DNA of 64,000 bases from Ceratothoa steindachneri (Eukaryota; Arthropoda; Malacostraca; Isopoda; Cymothoidae): assembly GCA_963969495.1 (NCBI GenBank), contig OZ018333.1, positions 89,705,865 to 89,769,864 of the forward strand, in the 5' to 3' direction. Positions 10,080 to 21,576 of the stretch are shown here, piece after piece. Below the pieces are notes generated by a model, which did no database searches, was not told the origin of the DNA, and saw only the letters and a program-made list of their open reading frames with translations. How positions within the stretch are numbered: position 1 is the stretch's first letter; every line of letters starts with the position of its first letter. The position numbers and the translations under genes were made by a program.

Positions 10080-12690
10080 CAGAGCTACCTTCGGGCAGCT
10101 CTTCCTTCTCTGGAGTCGCCCTTGGGTGAATCTCTCCTTACAGCCACAGTTTCCCCTTTACTTTCCCAGGGGACTGCCAAGAAAGCACACCAACAGTACA
10201 TATTTGACTGCTCCCAGTGGGAGTGGCGCAATAGGGCAAACCCCCTTAGATTGGAGAGGGATAACAGGGCCCATCTGCACTTGCCCTAAAAAGTCCGGCT
10301 GGTGTGCATTTTGAGCTTACAGGGGGTCACTGTACATTCGCCTCTCTCTTTCCTGACTGATGCCCAGAATAGGAGAAAAGGTACCTCAAAGGGGTCCTGT
10401 GATTCCTTGGAAGAGACGACATGGTCCTTGGGGTGACCCAGCCCCAGATGATAGGATCTTTTATGGGTTTGAACATGGAATTGGTACCAAGCGCAGAACC
10501 CGAGGCCTTCCCTGTAAAAGCTTCTCCTCAGGTGCCGCTGGTGTTGGGGGCCTCACAATGAGAGGAGGGTTCTCCTCCCCAGGCTGGTACCCCTATGACA
10601 CCCAAGACCTCCATTTCAGAGAAGGATCTTGGTGAGGCCAGCCCCTCTAGCCTGGAGGCTCCTGCAGTGGATCGGAGAAGCAGGTTTATTCCCCACCCTC
10701 TCGTAAAAAGAAATGAAACAGGATAAAACAAAAATGGCGGGGGTGGGGGGCTCCACTCAGTCTGCAGGGATGCACAGGGCCCCTGCATAGATTGGAGCCT
10801 CAATTACATCAAGGCCCCTCATTCAGAGGTTACCTGGGATTTTTTAGCCCGCTGGCTTCAAAGGTTTCTAATTATTTGTTTCACTGAAGGGAGCATGTTG
10901 GCTAAGGGCAACATGATCCATCAGAGGAGAGCTCTGGTTAGCTTGATTGGTAGAAAGCTGAAGGTGCCCCGTTTCCCAGATAGGAAGGAGCCTTCTGGCA
11001 AATGTGTTGAGAAAACAGGAAGGGGCCTCGGAATTTAACTCTACACTTATCACATTCAGCTGGGCAAGCTCCCAGCTCCCTTAGTCGGTGCATGCTAGTT
11101 GGTATTGATATGGCATGAAGGCATTTGTGCCACTGCCGCAGAGGTGCTACTACTGCCACTGCTCCAAGGCTGCACACGATAAGTCCAAATCATGTGTGGC
11201 CAAGTGGATCAATTTCAGAGAGCCACAACCCGCTTCTTCCAAGCAATGTGATGCTTATAACCTTGAGAATGAAATCTTGGTGTCTAGGCCCAGGATTTTA
11301 TTTTGCGATGCTACCAACTTGGTCCTAATACACAGTAATATATTCCCCTTCTTTTGTTCATTTCTTTTAATTTTTTCTTTTAAATATTTGGATTAGATTA
11401 TTGTTAAAATATTTTTAATTAAATAAGTTCCTTTAGTTTCAGAGAAGATATCTGATAATTACCTTTGATTGTATTAAAGCATCCCAAACTGGAAATTTTT
11501 GGTAATCAACTTTATAAGTTAAATGCTCTGAATTAATATTTAAATCTCTAATCACTCCCAAAAGCGGTAAGTTATTTGCTAATTTTGAATTCATCTATTT
11601 TTATTATTTACCTGTTAGAAAAATTAAGATTATTTAACTTTGTGATAACTTAATTTAGTTAAATTTTGTTGACTATGTTTCTGTGCAAGACAAAAGTTTC
11701 TTCACCTCTTCATGAAGTTTTCTGTTGTAAATTAATAAGCCTAAGTCCAACTTAAATTTATTATAATTTATCGCAATAGAATTACATTATTAAATTACTA
11801 AATTTATAATCTTTGCCCCCATTTCATTATTAAATTTTCTTTAGAAGAATTCTAGTGTCATATGTTAATAGAAACTGTATTTTTTAGGTTCTAGTCTAGG
11901 ACCCCCAAAATAGTTCTAGTCTCGGACTGAAAAACCTCGAATTGTGCCAGTCTTGAATGAAAAAATTGTAAATATTCTTTTGTATAGTAGTTAGTTCTTA
12001 AATTTAATCTATTCTAACAACCCTGTTGTTATTAGTAACCCAATTACCTAAAAAAAAAGAAGAAATCTTAAGCTCCTGCCTCTTGGTTGCCTTCTCTTAT
12101 GTCTGTCCTTTGCTCCCTGATTTCTCCACTTCTGCGTAACCTTTAATACTGAACTGTTTAAGCCTTTTTCCATTCCACTCTTTTCCTATTTCCTTTCTGA
12201 ATACTCTTCCCTGAGTTGTCCTTTGGGCTGGATTTACACCCCAGCCAAGAAACCATTTGAAAAACTCAACCTATCATTTTATGTTCCACTGACCCAATCT
12301 GAGCAGCAACAGCGCCTAGTGCTGCCTGTAACATCTTATGCCTTACCGTTATTTCCACACCCATTCAGAACCCTTCTGTACGTTTTACACACCTGGGCGC
12401 TCCGTTGGTAGAGCTTATGGCATAAATGGTTCACATCCAACCCTGGCTAATACCAGGACTCCCCCATCCTTTTCCCAGTGTGACCATTTCCTTTAAGGCA
12501 AAACAGCCTCCACCAAGTCATTAGACTCACAAGAGGCAATACCGCTGAAGTTAGTTGTGAGGCCATCTTTCGGGGTTTCTAGAGCTGCCTCCTGAAAGGA
12601 GGACAGCACTATAGGAGTCTGGTTCCTACACCCATACCAAGTGGGCCCCCCCACCTCCTAAGCTGCCCTGCCTTGCTCATTTGTGATAGA
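10080..12690 (+). mobile_element. LINE family A, copy A3 (5'UTR and ORF1, interrupted)
   Basis: Aligns with the family 5'UTR (compare 40095 and 63145 onward) and then ORF1 fragments. It contains the conserved start of the RNA-binding block near 10820-10870, a degraded first knuckle near 11130-11160, and CYSR-type remains near 11220-11260. A foreign ~980-base segment (11331-12309) splits it. Family sequence resumes at about 12310 (compare 41455-41820) and ends in the ORF1 C-terminal tail. Many frameshifts; no intact ORF. Since A4 starts in RT just beyond the pogo relic, A3 and A4 may be two ends of one original insertion. Confidence 0.75.
11331..12309. mobile_element. Unidentified insert within A3
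   Basis: AT-rich segment separating two adjacent parts of family A ORF1. The flanks read CCTA before and CCTAG after, a possible 4-5 base target duplication. No ORF, terminal repeats or known family seen. Confidence 0.45.
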
Positions 12691-13087
12691 TTTCCACCCC
12701 ATTGACCTTATGATAAAGATAACTGTTCAATGCTCTATATAACCATTGGCTCAATTGTAAACATCAAAAAACTTAGTAACTAAATCAAATATAACTGGGC
12801 CATTATTAGAAAAATCCCTCCTGCTACTGTAACCCAGGATAACATTGACTACTTTTCAAGTTAAAGTTTGTTCAATTTTTTAACTTACCTTACTACTTAT
12901 AAGGTACATTACTTTTGCATTGCCATTTATGCAGACACATTAAAGGCAGTGGCAAATACATACTGTCCCCTTGTATTTATTTGGTAGTTTACTTTTATCA
13001 CTTCCACAACCTCATCAGGTCACATATATGAATTATCATCGGGTTATGAGTGAACGTAGTGTAATTCTCAATAGTAGCTTTGAAGAA
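12691..13087. other. AT-rich stretch, possibly pogo 3' end
   Basis: Nothing coding recognised. It lies beyond the C-terminus of the pogo-like transposase and may be its untranslated end. Confidence 0.35.
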
Positions 13088-14747
13088 TTAAATGAAGTAT
13101 CCCTCATCACTAACCATGTCTATTTTGGGGATGAACCTTTTGAAGGTAGTATCGGTCTTCTTCCTGTATTGAAATTGCACGATAACAAGATCATTCACCT
13201 TAATTCTTTTACCGGTACCAGTATCAGTTTGGGCCATCACAGGTGGTGGGTCATCCTCATTTGTGTCAGAAGTTAACATGGATTTTTTACTGGAGTGCTA
13301 AGGAGGCCATATTCAGAGTCATCGTCTGTAGAAGAAGGAGAACTACCAAGATCTAGCCGCCTTTTTGAAGGGGGTCTCCTGGTGGGGTCTGCTGCTTCTT
13401 CTGCGAAAGTGGCTTCAGTTACTGCTCAGCCAGAGATCACTTTAGCCCCTCAACCTCGAGTACTGGCAATTGTTTAGAAGCATTGTTCAAATAAAAGCTT
13501 TCCCAAACATGGTTGTTATGACATCATTGGGAGATTCCAAATGAAAAGATTGATCACCAGTACCTGTACTCCTTGATTCAGACTGTTGGCTGCTGGACGA
13601 TGTTTGTGGTTCCTCGCAAGTACTCGGCATACATTTCAGTAAGTTTTGGAGGTTTGCCGGATATATACCTGTGGCTCTGAAGCCACTCTTGTGGTTGTCA
13701 GAAATTTTAGGCTTGAAGGTTAGATGATTTAACAGTTTAGTAACCATTTGAGGGAAGTATCTTTATTCCACCAGAGAATTGTGGGAATACTTAGTCTTGA
13801 AATTGATCAGAAGTTTCTTCCAGGCTCTCTTCATCGGCCTGAAGAAGGCAACGTCTAGTGGCTGTATTTTATCTGTGAAATTCGGAGGCAGGCAAATGAA
13901 TTTGATATCATATCGTTCCCCAGCTTGCAGGACAACTTCAGAGTTCGTTTCAGTGAGATAAGAGCACTTTGATGAACCACTTTTCAAAGGCATGGACGTC
14001 CATCCACCTACTACTGGTGTTGTGGTACATTGTTCCATTTTTGCAACATCTTTTTGGACAGCAAGGAGCTCCTTTTGGGCCTCCTTGCATCCATGATGTA
14101 TAAAGATTGTCACTCTTATAAACTATGAATGGTGGTAAAAGGGTTCCATCTGCCATTCCACACATCTTCAATGTGATGCAGCTCTTAGTCATATTGATAA
14201 CCCTGTCAGGGTATTTCACTCCTCAGTAGAATAAGAATTTCTCTGCTGATGTATTGTCAGCCAGATTAGTTTCATCATGATAGTTACTGAGGATCTCTTT
14301 GCTGACAGCAACCCTACTTCTCTTTATGTTACTTGCACATTGGGTTAAAAGACTGCGGCGGTGCTTCAAAAAATGTGAAGCCCAATCTGGCCCTGGAAGG
14401 TTTATTGAGAAATCTGGGATTGTCTTGCCTATTGCATCCAGATAGCTTTTGATGATGATACCGAGATCCATTTTTGTTAAGGGGAAACTGAAGTCACTGC
14501 AGTTGATGAGTCTTTTCATGATTAACTCCGCTTTCTCGGTCCACAACTGCATGGGAGCCCCCACTTTCTTAGTATACTTTCCATGAATTCAGTTAATGAG
14601 AGTTCTCTTTGCAATTTTGAAATCTTTGACAGCCTTAGTGATACTAATTTTGCCTTCTTACACGGCTTTTACAGCATGATCTAAAACCTTTCCATCATAA
14701 TCTGCATAGCACCGACTTCCTGGTTTTCTCTTGTACATACCTGGCAT
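13088..14747 (-). pseudogene. pogo/Tigger-type (Jerky-like) DDE transposase
   Basis: Minus-strand relic of a CENP-B/pogo-type transposase, which cuts and pastes its element. From the ATG at 14747 it shows a psq-type helix-turn-helix with two stops, a second DNA-binding region (14564-14223), then a core with MTKSCITLKMCGMADGTLLP and a block ending FICLPPNFTDKIQPLD. The tail (13279-13088) carries an acidic linker and a DLVIVQF-type end. In the core, FIKVLLSH is followed almost directly by the NEL/YDIKFICLPP region, so the segment that should hold the second catalytic Asp is deleted. Frames change near 14220, 13950, 13760 and 13480. Inactive. Confidence 0.8.
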
Positions 14748-14799
14748 CTTGCTGGTATACCATCTTCAACTACTGTACTATATTACTTAGGGTCAATAT

Positions 14800-17115
14800 C
14801 CGAGATTCTGCCCCGCCAGCATTCAATACACATTGCTTCTCGAGGAAGCCTGCCGACTGGAGTTTACCTCAAGAGGCGGAAAACCCTTCTACAACAGGTT
14901 TACTGAGTGAGTTGCATTCTGCTATGATTTGACCATGGACACCACCCCTGGTCCAGACAATGGCCCACATGCCATGCTTCAACACCTGGGTGACTGAGGT
15001 ATGGCTTTTACGTTAAATTTGTTGAAGAGAATCTGGTTAGAAGGTATCCTCCCAGATTCTTGGCAAATCGCTACTGTGCTGCTTTTTGAAAAAAGGGAAG
15101 AGATTACCCTGGCTGGTTTCCCCTCAATCCCTCTAACCTCCTGCATGTGCAAGTTAATGAAGAAATTGGTAAATGTTAGATTAACCTTTTTGCTGGACAG
15201 CGGAGGCCATCTGTTGTCTGCACAGTGTGGGTTCTGCAAGTTCCACTCCATGTCAGTTGCTCTGCTATGACCGGAAAATACTGTCTGCCAGGCCTTCCTT
15301 CATACACCATTATGTCACTGTTTTTCGATCTGAAGAAGACTTATGATACCGCATGGTGAAATGGTATCATAGAGACTCTCCACATGATAGGGATGAGGGG
15401 ACTCCTCCCAATCTTTATATCTGAATTTTTGTGAGACTGTTGATTCAGCATGTGGGTGAGTGAGCCCTCTCTGGCCCAATTTAGCAGGAAGAGGGTGTCC
15501 CGCAGGGAAGTGTTCTCATTGTCACACTCTTTACCCTGAATATCAACGGCATCCCCACAGTGATACCGGAAGATGTTCTCACTATACTTTACTCAGATGA
15601 CCTTAGATCTCTTTTGGTTCAGATGCCCACTCTAGAGCATCAACTCCAACAGGCATTGAACTGAGTCTCTCTCTATGCTGAAGTTAACTGGCTTCGGTTT
15701 TTCTTGGCCAAGACTATGGTGTTGTACTTCTGCCATCATCCACGACTCCACCCTAACCCAAACCTGTTTCTAAATTAGATTTACCTGGAAGTGGTGGACT
15801 TGTACCATTTCCTTGCTCTTCTATTTGTCTAATGCCTCATCTAGGTGGCTCATATTCACAGCATCTGGGTCTCTTTTACCATGGATATTCTTCACTCTGT
15901 GATGCTCAGCGCTGATAGGGATACTCCTTTACTTTTTTTATTCTTTTTTCATTCAAAGCTTGACTATAGATGCAAGTTTTATGCAGCTGAGCGTGTCATG
16001 CGAAAGGTGGACGCGATCCACCACACCGGCCTTCTCTTGGCAACCAGTACCTTCCGTATTTCCCTCATTGAGAGCCTACTTGTCTATTCTGGAGAGATGT
16101 CACTATTGCGATGTGCACAGTGCAGCATTTGCCTGTATGGGCAAACCCAGTGTTTTCCTCAGTCTCCTACAGCTCTCATTGCATCCGCAGTTGATCTCTA
16201 TGGTGCCTATGCCACTGAGAGTTAGTCATACTCTAAGCCCTTTGTGTTTAGGGCTTGGAAACTCCTTAGGGAGATTAGTATAGCTCTTGTGCCAGTGGTG
16301 ACCCTTGTTCTGCCCAACAAGCCACCCTGGAAGGTACCACCACTGACTATTTGTCACCACACCTCTGTTCTCAAAGCTTCTACAAGCTGGGAGTATTGCT
16401 TTTGGCCTTTTTTGGAGCACACTTTGTGTAATGCTGGAACCATGCCAATGTATACAGATGGCTCCAAGGCCGAAGAGTGGTTCAGTTTCCACACCGTATC
16501 ACCTCTGAAGTCAGCCAGGCGCTGCGCCTGTCTTCACTGCCTAGCTGGTTTCAATACACTGTTTGTTACATGATATAATGCACTGTACCCGGTTTAGAGA
16601 CTGGATTGGGATTTATAGCGCCTCACAAAGCGCCCAGAATCTCTGCATCCCCTGGTTTGTGATATCTGTGACACCACAGTTTTGATGAACTGGACAGATG
16701 TCGAGATTATCTTCTGCTAGTTTTGTGGACATATAGGAGTTACTGGTAATGAGGGTGCCAAAGAGTCTGTGAGGACTGGGTGACTAGATCACCTTTTTGC
16801 TCTTGGCAGGAATATGTGCGGCTTGGCACAGAAGATAGGAAATGATTGAGAGGAACTTAAAGTTATGTGCCCTTGTGCCCAGAATGTTACCATGGAGCTT
16901 CCCCCCAATGTTGAGATGGCTTCACATTGCTTTCTCTCATCCCCTCAATTGGACACAGACGCAGGCAGGATGCACCGCCATCTGATGGATGGCTCACCTG
17001 TGCCTTATTATTATGAATGCATTGTCTGCCAGACTGTTTAGCACTTTCTAGTTGAATGTCACAACCTGGGTGATCTTGGAGCACATTACCTGTCCTGGTA
17101 CCGGGATGAGCTTGG
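14800..17115 (+). pseudogene. Family A ORF2 (RT and RNase H), copy A4
   Basis: Polyprotein fragment. The RT fingers block (ITLAGFPSIPLTSCMCKLMKK) is open at 15001-15270. The palm shows a degraded ATVFFDLEKAYD equivalent near 15320, QEEGVPQGSVL-like remains at 15480 and YSDD at about 15590, with both Asp retained but Val/Met replaced by Ser. The thumb is near 15845-16225. RNase H begins MYTDGSKAEEW at about 16445. A C-terminal Cys/His motif (CIVCQTV) lies near 17020. Numerous stops and frameshifts. Confidence 0.75.
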
Positions 17116-17361
17116 TTGCTACTGCTTGTCTCTTTTGAGGGTGGGGTGGCCTCCTTCACTTTATTTAACACATTTTTTGTGTGTGTATGTTGCATGTTCT
17201 TGTGCCATGGGGAGGTGGGCCTACCCCCAATGCTGGAGTGAGCTTCGTTCTCATCTTTCTACCTTTTATTTTTGTTTGGTAGGCTCTTGTGTGAGTACGG
17301 CAACTTCTGCCCTAGTAGGCACTTGCAAGATGGACTCCTAAAATTAAAAACAAAACAAAAC
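14800..17361 (+). mobile_element. LINE family A, copy A4 (RT to 3' end)
   Basis: 5'-truncated copy starting in the RT fingers (compare 48895 in A7) and running through thumb, RNase H and the 3'UTR to an A-rich tail (AAATTAAAAACAAAACAAAA from 17341). No target duplication could be identified because the left flank is next to the pogo relic. Confidence 0.8.
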
Positions 17362-18300
17362 TTTGTTTCCTTTAATGTTTTTAATGCCATTGATATTTGG
17401 AGTTATGGTGGTTTTATTTAGTATTTCTGGAGAGGAGTTTGGGTTATATTGTGTTATGTTTTTCTTAATGGCTGTGGAGCAAAGTGTATCCTAGTCCTTG
17501 TTTATATCACTCCTAGGTGACTAATGAGCCTTGTTGGAGATTTTATTTTGTATCGTAGGTGAGGAAGACCCAGTCAGGCATGGGATTATCAGGGGTTATT
17601 CATATAATAATTGGAAGTTAGTTAGATGGTAATGCAATATGAGGTTGCTAGATTCTTTTGTTTGCTAGGTCAGGTGAGCAAAGGATGATATCTTGGGAAG
17701 TGTATTGGAAGTGTGTGCTTGAAGGGTTTGTAGTGGTAGAATGGTTGTTCAAGATGAATAGCTAGTTTAAGTGTTTCATGATGCTACAGCTCTTGTGACT
17801 AGATGAACAATCAAGATTCCTACCTGGCTGTGTTGGAAAGTAATCAAGTGCAGCTTGTTGTATGCAGGATAGAGGAGGTGATATGTACAGATTTGTGTAA
17901 GTCAAGTTTTTTTGGTATATGCTTGATTGGATAATTGTATTTCCATTAAATCTTGGTTAGGGAGAAGGGTTGAGGTTATTCCAGTGATATTGGTGCATGG
18001 GATGGTGTCTCTGATGTCTGTTATTAGGTTTCCATTTCCAACATTTGACTGATGTGCCTGTAATGTGCTACCTGTGTATTTGGGTTGGATGATGATTCCT
18101 GGATGGTTTAAATATATGTTGTCGATAGGAATTCTTTGAGTCCATTTCTTTGTTGCATATACTGTTAATGCAATGTTTTTTATCTCATTTGTGTGTGTGA
18201 AAGGGCAACACTGGGGTTAGGCCAGGAAAGAGGGTGTAGGAGGTGATTATAGGGAATGGACGTATAGTTAGTGTGAAGTTAGTGGAAGTTAATCGCCCAC
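17362..18300 (-). pseudogene. LINE endonuclease fragment of another family
   Basis: Read on the minus strand, 17560-18290 gives short co-linear blocks in shifting frames. One includes NISGITSTLL-like and NQAYTKK-like sequence before ISPPLS and SPDLANKRI, reminiscent of an APE-type endonuclease of a LINE. Many stops. It may belong to the same family as the RT fragment at 20880-21400, but the order on the strand is wrong for one element. Confidence 0.35.
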
Positions 18301-18377
18301 CGAAAGGGCTGACTTTCGCAAGAAATATATATAAAAACAGTGTTTAAATTTTTTTTAAATGAATGAAAACATACCTG

Positions 18378-19378
18378 TCAATATTTCATCATGTGGCCCT
18401 TTGTCTTGACCAAACAAAGATGCCTGGGCATTGATGCATCCAGTTCCTTGGAAGCATTTGTTGTCCAGAGTAATCCGGAGGGGGCCTTCAGCTCCATGAT
18501 GAGTCATGGAATGGAGGAGGTGTTGGCAGTGGTGAGCTGGTCTTTCATGAAAGCCCAGCAATTTTTGATTGGGTTTTGATCGGGGATGTTCCCAGGCCAC
18601 TCCAAAATATTGATATTGTGGCCAGCAAGGTAGTTTTTTACCTTTTGTGAGGTGTGGCAGGGGGCCCCATCTTGCATAAAAAAATGTGCGCCTTGAATAG
18701 CATCATAAAAAGGCAGATGATGTTCTACAGAACGTTGATGTAATGATTACTATTCATTGTAGTGTTTCAAGGTAAAAAATAAAAGCCACTGCTCCCACCT
18801 TTTCCACTAAAAGCCCTCCATACCATCACCTGGTCACTGTTTAACAATACAAACAGTATAGTAGGGGTCATAGTGGCTGATGATGGAGGATCGTCACATT
18901 TTCCTGCCTGCCCCTCAGATACATTTAAAGCAGCTTTCATTGGAAAACATCACTTTAATCTAATCGTCTTCAGTCCACTGAAGATATATCCTTGCAAAAT
19001 CGAGTCTGCTTCACCATGCTTGTGGTAAGGAGAGGTTTCTTGGCAGCGCATCACTCAGGATCCCGAGGTCCTTCTGCAGGCGATGTTGAATAGACCGAAT
19101 TGACACATTTTCCAACAGCTTGGCAAGTGTAATGAAGGTATTCTTCAACACCTCCCTCCATAGCAGCAGATCAGTATTCCTGGAAGTCTTCTTTTGTCTC
19201 CCAGTCCCCAAGTTTCTACCTCAGAAAAACGTTGGATGGTAAACTGTGAGCTGCGGCAGCCACCCTCCTGATGGTTGTTTCACCTCTTCCTGTCCAGCAA
19301 TATCTCTTTTGTAGACAAATTCTCCTCCATCAAAGCAAGTATCCTTTTCTTCTCTGCTTCAGGGAGGTGGTTAAGCAT
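18378..19378 (-). pseudogene. Tc1-like transposase
   Basis: Minus-strand relic of a Tc1/mariner transposase, read across several frames. From an ATG at 19378 there is an N-terminal helix-turn-helix region (LPEAEKKRILALMEENLSTK). Later come MVWRAFSGKGGSSGFYFLP, NTTMNSNHYINVL and QDGAPCHTSQK (second catalytic Asp, near 18670), then WPGNIPDQNPIKNCWAFMK. In the last block the position expected to be the catalytic Glu of the triad reads Lys. At least six stops or frameshifts. Terminal inverted repeats were not identified. Confidence 0.75.
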
Positions 19379-19604
19379 CTCTAAAATCACACACAAAAAT
19401 AATAGTCACCAATATGAACACAATGAAAATAACCCAACTGAGCAGAAAACTAGTGGCAAAGCAACACATGCTACTCAACAACTGAGACTTGGTATCATTT
19501 TCTTTCAAACTATGACACTGTACATAGCTCTCAGATGTACATGTTTGTAAACAAACTGTTCATATGCTCTGAAAGGCAGCCAAGTTTGATCACTCTCTTT
19601 TGTG
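19379..19604. other. Spacer between Tc1 and Tigger relics
   Basis: No gene seen. It may contain the unrecognised end of the Tc1-like element. Confidence 0.35.
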
Positions 19605-19606
19605 TA

Positions 19607-20379
19607 CAGTGGAACCTCTATTTTCGAATTTAAACATTCCTCAAGGCCATTCACGAACTGAAAAGTTTGAAAACTGAGACAATTTTCCCCATAGGAATCA
19701 ATGTAAAATGGATTAATCCGTTCCTGGACCCTAGATGATTGTTTATTCAAAATTTACAACAGTATTTTGTGTACAAGTTAATAGACAAACCCAATTATTG
19801 TCTCCAAAATAATGTCACCTGCCAACTGTTTTTCATTGATCCAAATCAATAGCAACTTTTCCACTTCTTCTAATGTCTGAGATCTTTGCTTGGTGATCTC
19901 AGTCACTCCTTTGGCAACCTTAGCTTCTTTTATTGCATCCTTGTTCTTAAGGATGGTACAAATCAATGACTTTGCTAAGCCATACTGTAAAGCCAGATCT
20001 TAAACACAAACGCCATTCTCATGCTTTCATATAATCTCTTTCTTCACTAATATTGTTTTCACTATTTTTCTTTCCACCTTTCTACTTTCACTATCTTTCT
20101 TAGGTTCCATGGTGGCTTATGGAATAAAAAATAGAAGAAATAATGCACAACACAAGAAATGACAGCAAAATCAGACAGTTCTTAGCGTATATACTCCCAG
20201 CGTAGGCTGAGGCAAGACTGACACCACACACTCAGTCACCATATACTGCCTTTGTGGTATTGTTGGCTTGTTCATCAACTGAGTTATGGTACGACAACTG
20301 GGTCAATTTTTAGTTCAAAATTTTGTTTGACAACCAGTTTGTTCAAAAAGGGAGCTGTTCAACAACCGAGGTTCCACTG
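19607..20379 (-). mobile_element. Tigger-derived, internally deleted DNA transposon
   Basis: Terminal inverted repeats CAGTGGAACCTC (from 19607) and GAGGTTCCACTG (to 20379) are flanked by TA on both sides (19605-19606 and 20380-20381), as expected for pogo/Tigger elements. Total 773 bases, against more than 2 kb for autonomous relatives. It keeps only the transposase N-terminus. Confidence 0.85.
19778..20112 (-). pseudogene. Tigger transposase N-terminus
   Basis: Starts at ATG 20112 (MEPKKDSESRK), with two in-frame stops. It then has a helix-turn-helix in LALQYGLAKSLICTILKNKD and the start of the second DNA-binding domain (QRSQTLEEVEKLLLIWI) before running into the far end of the element. 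The DDE core is absent. It binds no substrate as it stands; it could once have encoded a DNA-binding fragment. Confidence 0.75.
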
Positions 20380-20381
20380 TA

Positions 20382-20879
20382 TTTCTAGCGCAACCCGATC
20401 ATTTTTCATTATGGTGACTGAATTGCCTGTACCAGTAACCAGCATAGCTTTTACAACCATGAGCTAGGTCAGCAAGTGGAGGGAACATAATGCAGTAAAA
20501 AAAAATTCTTTATATGTACAATAATTTTCTGCAATATTTTTTGGCATTTATATACATTTTGCTTTGCATAACTATAAAATAAGCATGTTATATAAACTAA
20601 ATTGCTTAGTACCAAGATAATGCCTAAAAATATATAGAAATAATAATGATATAAAATCTTAAAATTTCTATAGAATTATGTATAGGAAGATATATATTTT
20701 TTAAAATTTTCCTCTCCAACAAAATATACTCCCAAATGGTGCCATATTTACAATAGCAATCACTACTATAATCAGAATAATAATTCTTTTGTCCTTTCTT
20801 ATATATGCAACAATCATTTCATTGAGGGAGAGAACAAAATTCCCCAAAGAGGGGTGAAGAGGCAGAGGCTTTCTCCTAT
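20382..20879. other. AT-rich stretch without a gene
   Basis: No coding sequence, repeat or RNA gene recognised. Confidence 0.4.
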
Positions 20880-21400
20880 GAGAACTTGCCAAGAGTCTTA
20901 GGCATGTATTGATATTCCCTGGGTAATGGGTGAGAATGATAGCTATGGATTTGGTTGGACTTAATATGAGTCCTTCTTTTTGTGAACCAGGTGTGTAGTG
21001 TGTTGAGGTATAGTTGGAGTATGATTAGCTGTATCTTTGTAGTGGTGTATGCTTGTAAGAAGGTATATGTATTTGTGTTGAGTGTGGTTTAGCCATGTCA
21101 TAGATGTAGAGCTGAGTATGGAGACTTTGTGAAGTTTGCTTGGCTTGATGGCTAGTCACCAAGATTCATGTGTGTGTTTAACCTCCAGATAGTTGGTAAC
21201 CATCTTTTTGTATTGTTATGCATGTTAGTGTCGTATATTTTGTGTGTGAGGTTGTGTACGATAGTATTGAAAGCTCTGTTGATGTCCATAGTTACTAGTA
21301 GTATCCAATTTAGTGTTTGGTTGAAGGTATCATAGATTCTTTGTATCAGGTCTTTAAGAAGATTGGTTGTTGAGTAAATTGGTCTGGAACCATCTTGTAT
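20880..21400 (-). pseudogene. Decayed LINE reverse transcriptase of an unassigned family
   Basis: On the minus strand, blocks in shifting frames read QDGSRPIYSTTNLL, then LLVTMDINRAFNTIVHN (palm Asp of the first RT motif), and further on a region equivalent to the YxDD box and thumb (KSNQIHSYHSH in one frame). The Thr/Asn-rich composition differs from families A-C. It is heavily degraded, with no continuous frame above about 60 codons. Confidence 0.5.
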
Positions 21401-21433
21401 AAAATAAATTATGTCAACAAGGAACTCTCTAGC

Positions 21434-21576
21434 TCAAGGTTTTTTTTTTGTTTTTTTTTTCTTTTAAGAGCTGATCTGGCGACTGCCTACTTGGGCATTA
21501 GTCGCCGTATTAAAACTGGCCTAGTTCTAGGCTACTTTAAAATAAAATTAAAGAGAGAAAAAAAAAAAAACACCCC
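21434..21576 (-). mobile_element. Family A 3'-end fragment (inverted)
   Basis: On the minus strand it reads the family A 3'UTR end: a terminal stem-loop (21518-21533), GCCCAAGTAGGCAGTCGCC, a CAGATCAGCTCTTAAAA-type end and an A-rich tail (T-rich at 21440-21470 on +). A second A-run lies at its 5' side. It is either a very short truncated insertion or a SINE sharing this tail. Confidence 0.7.
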
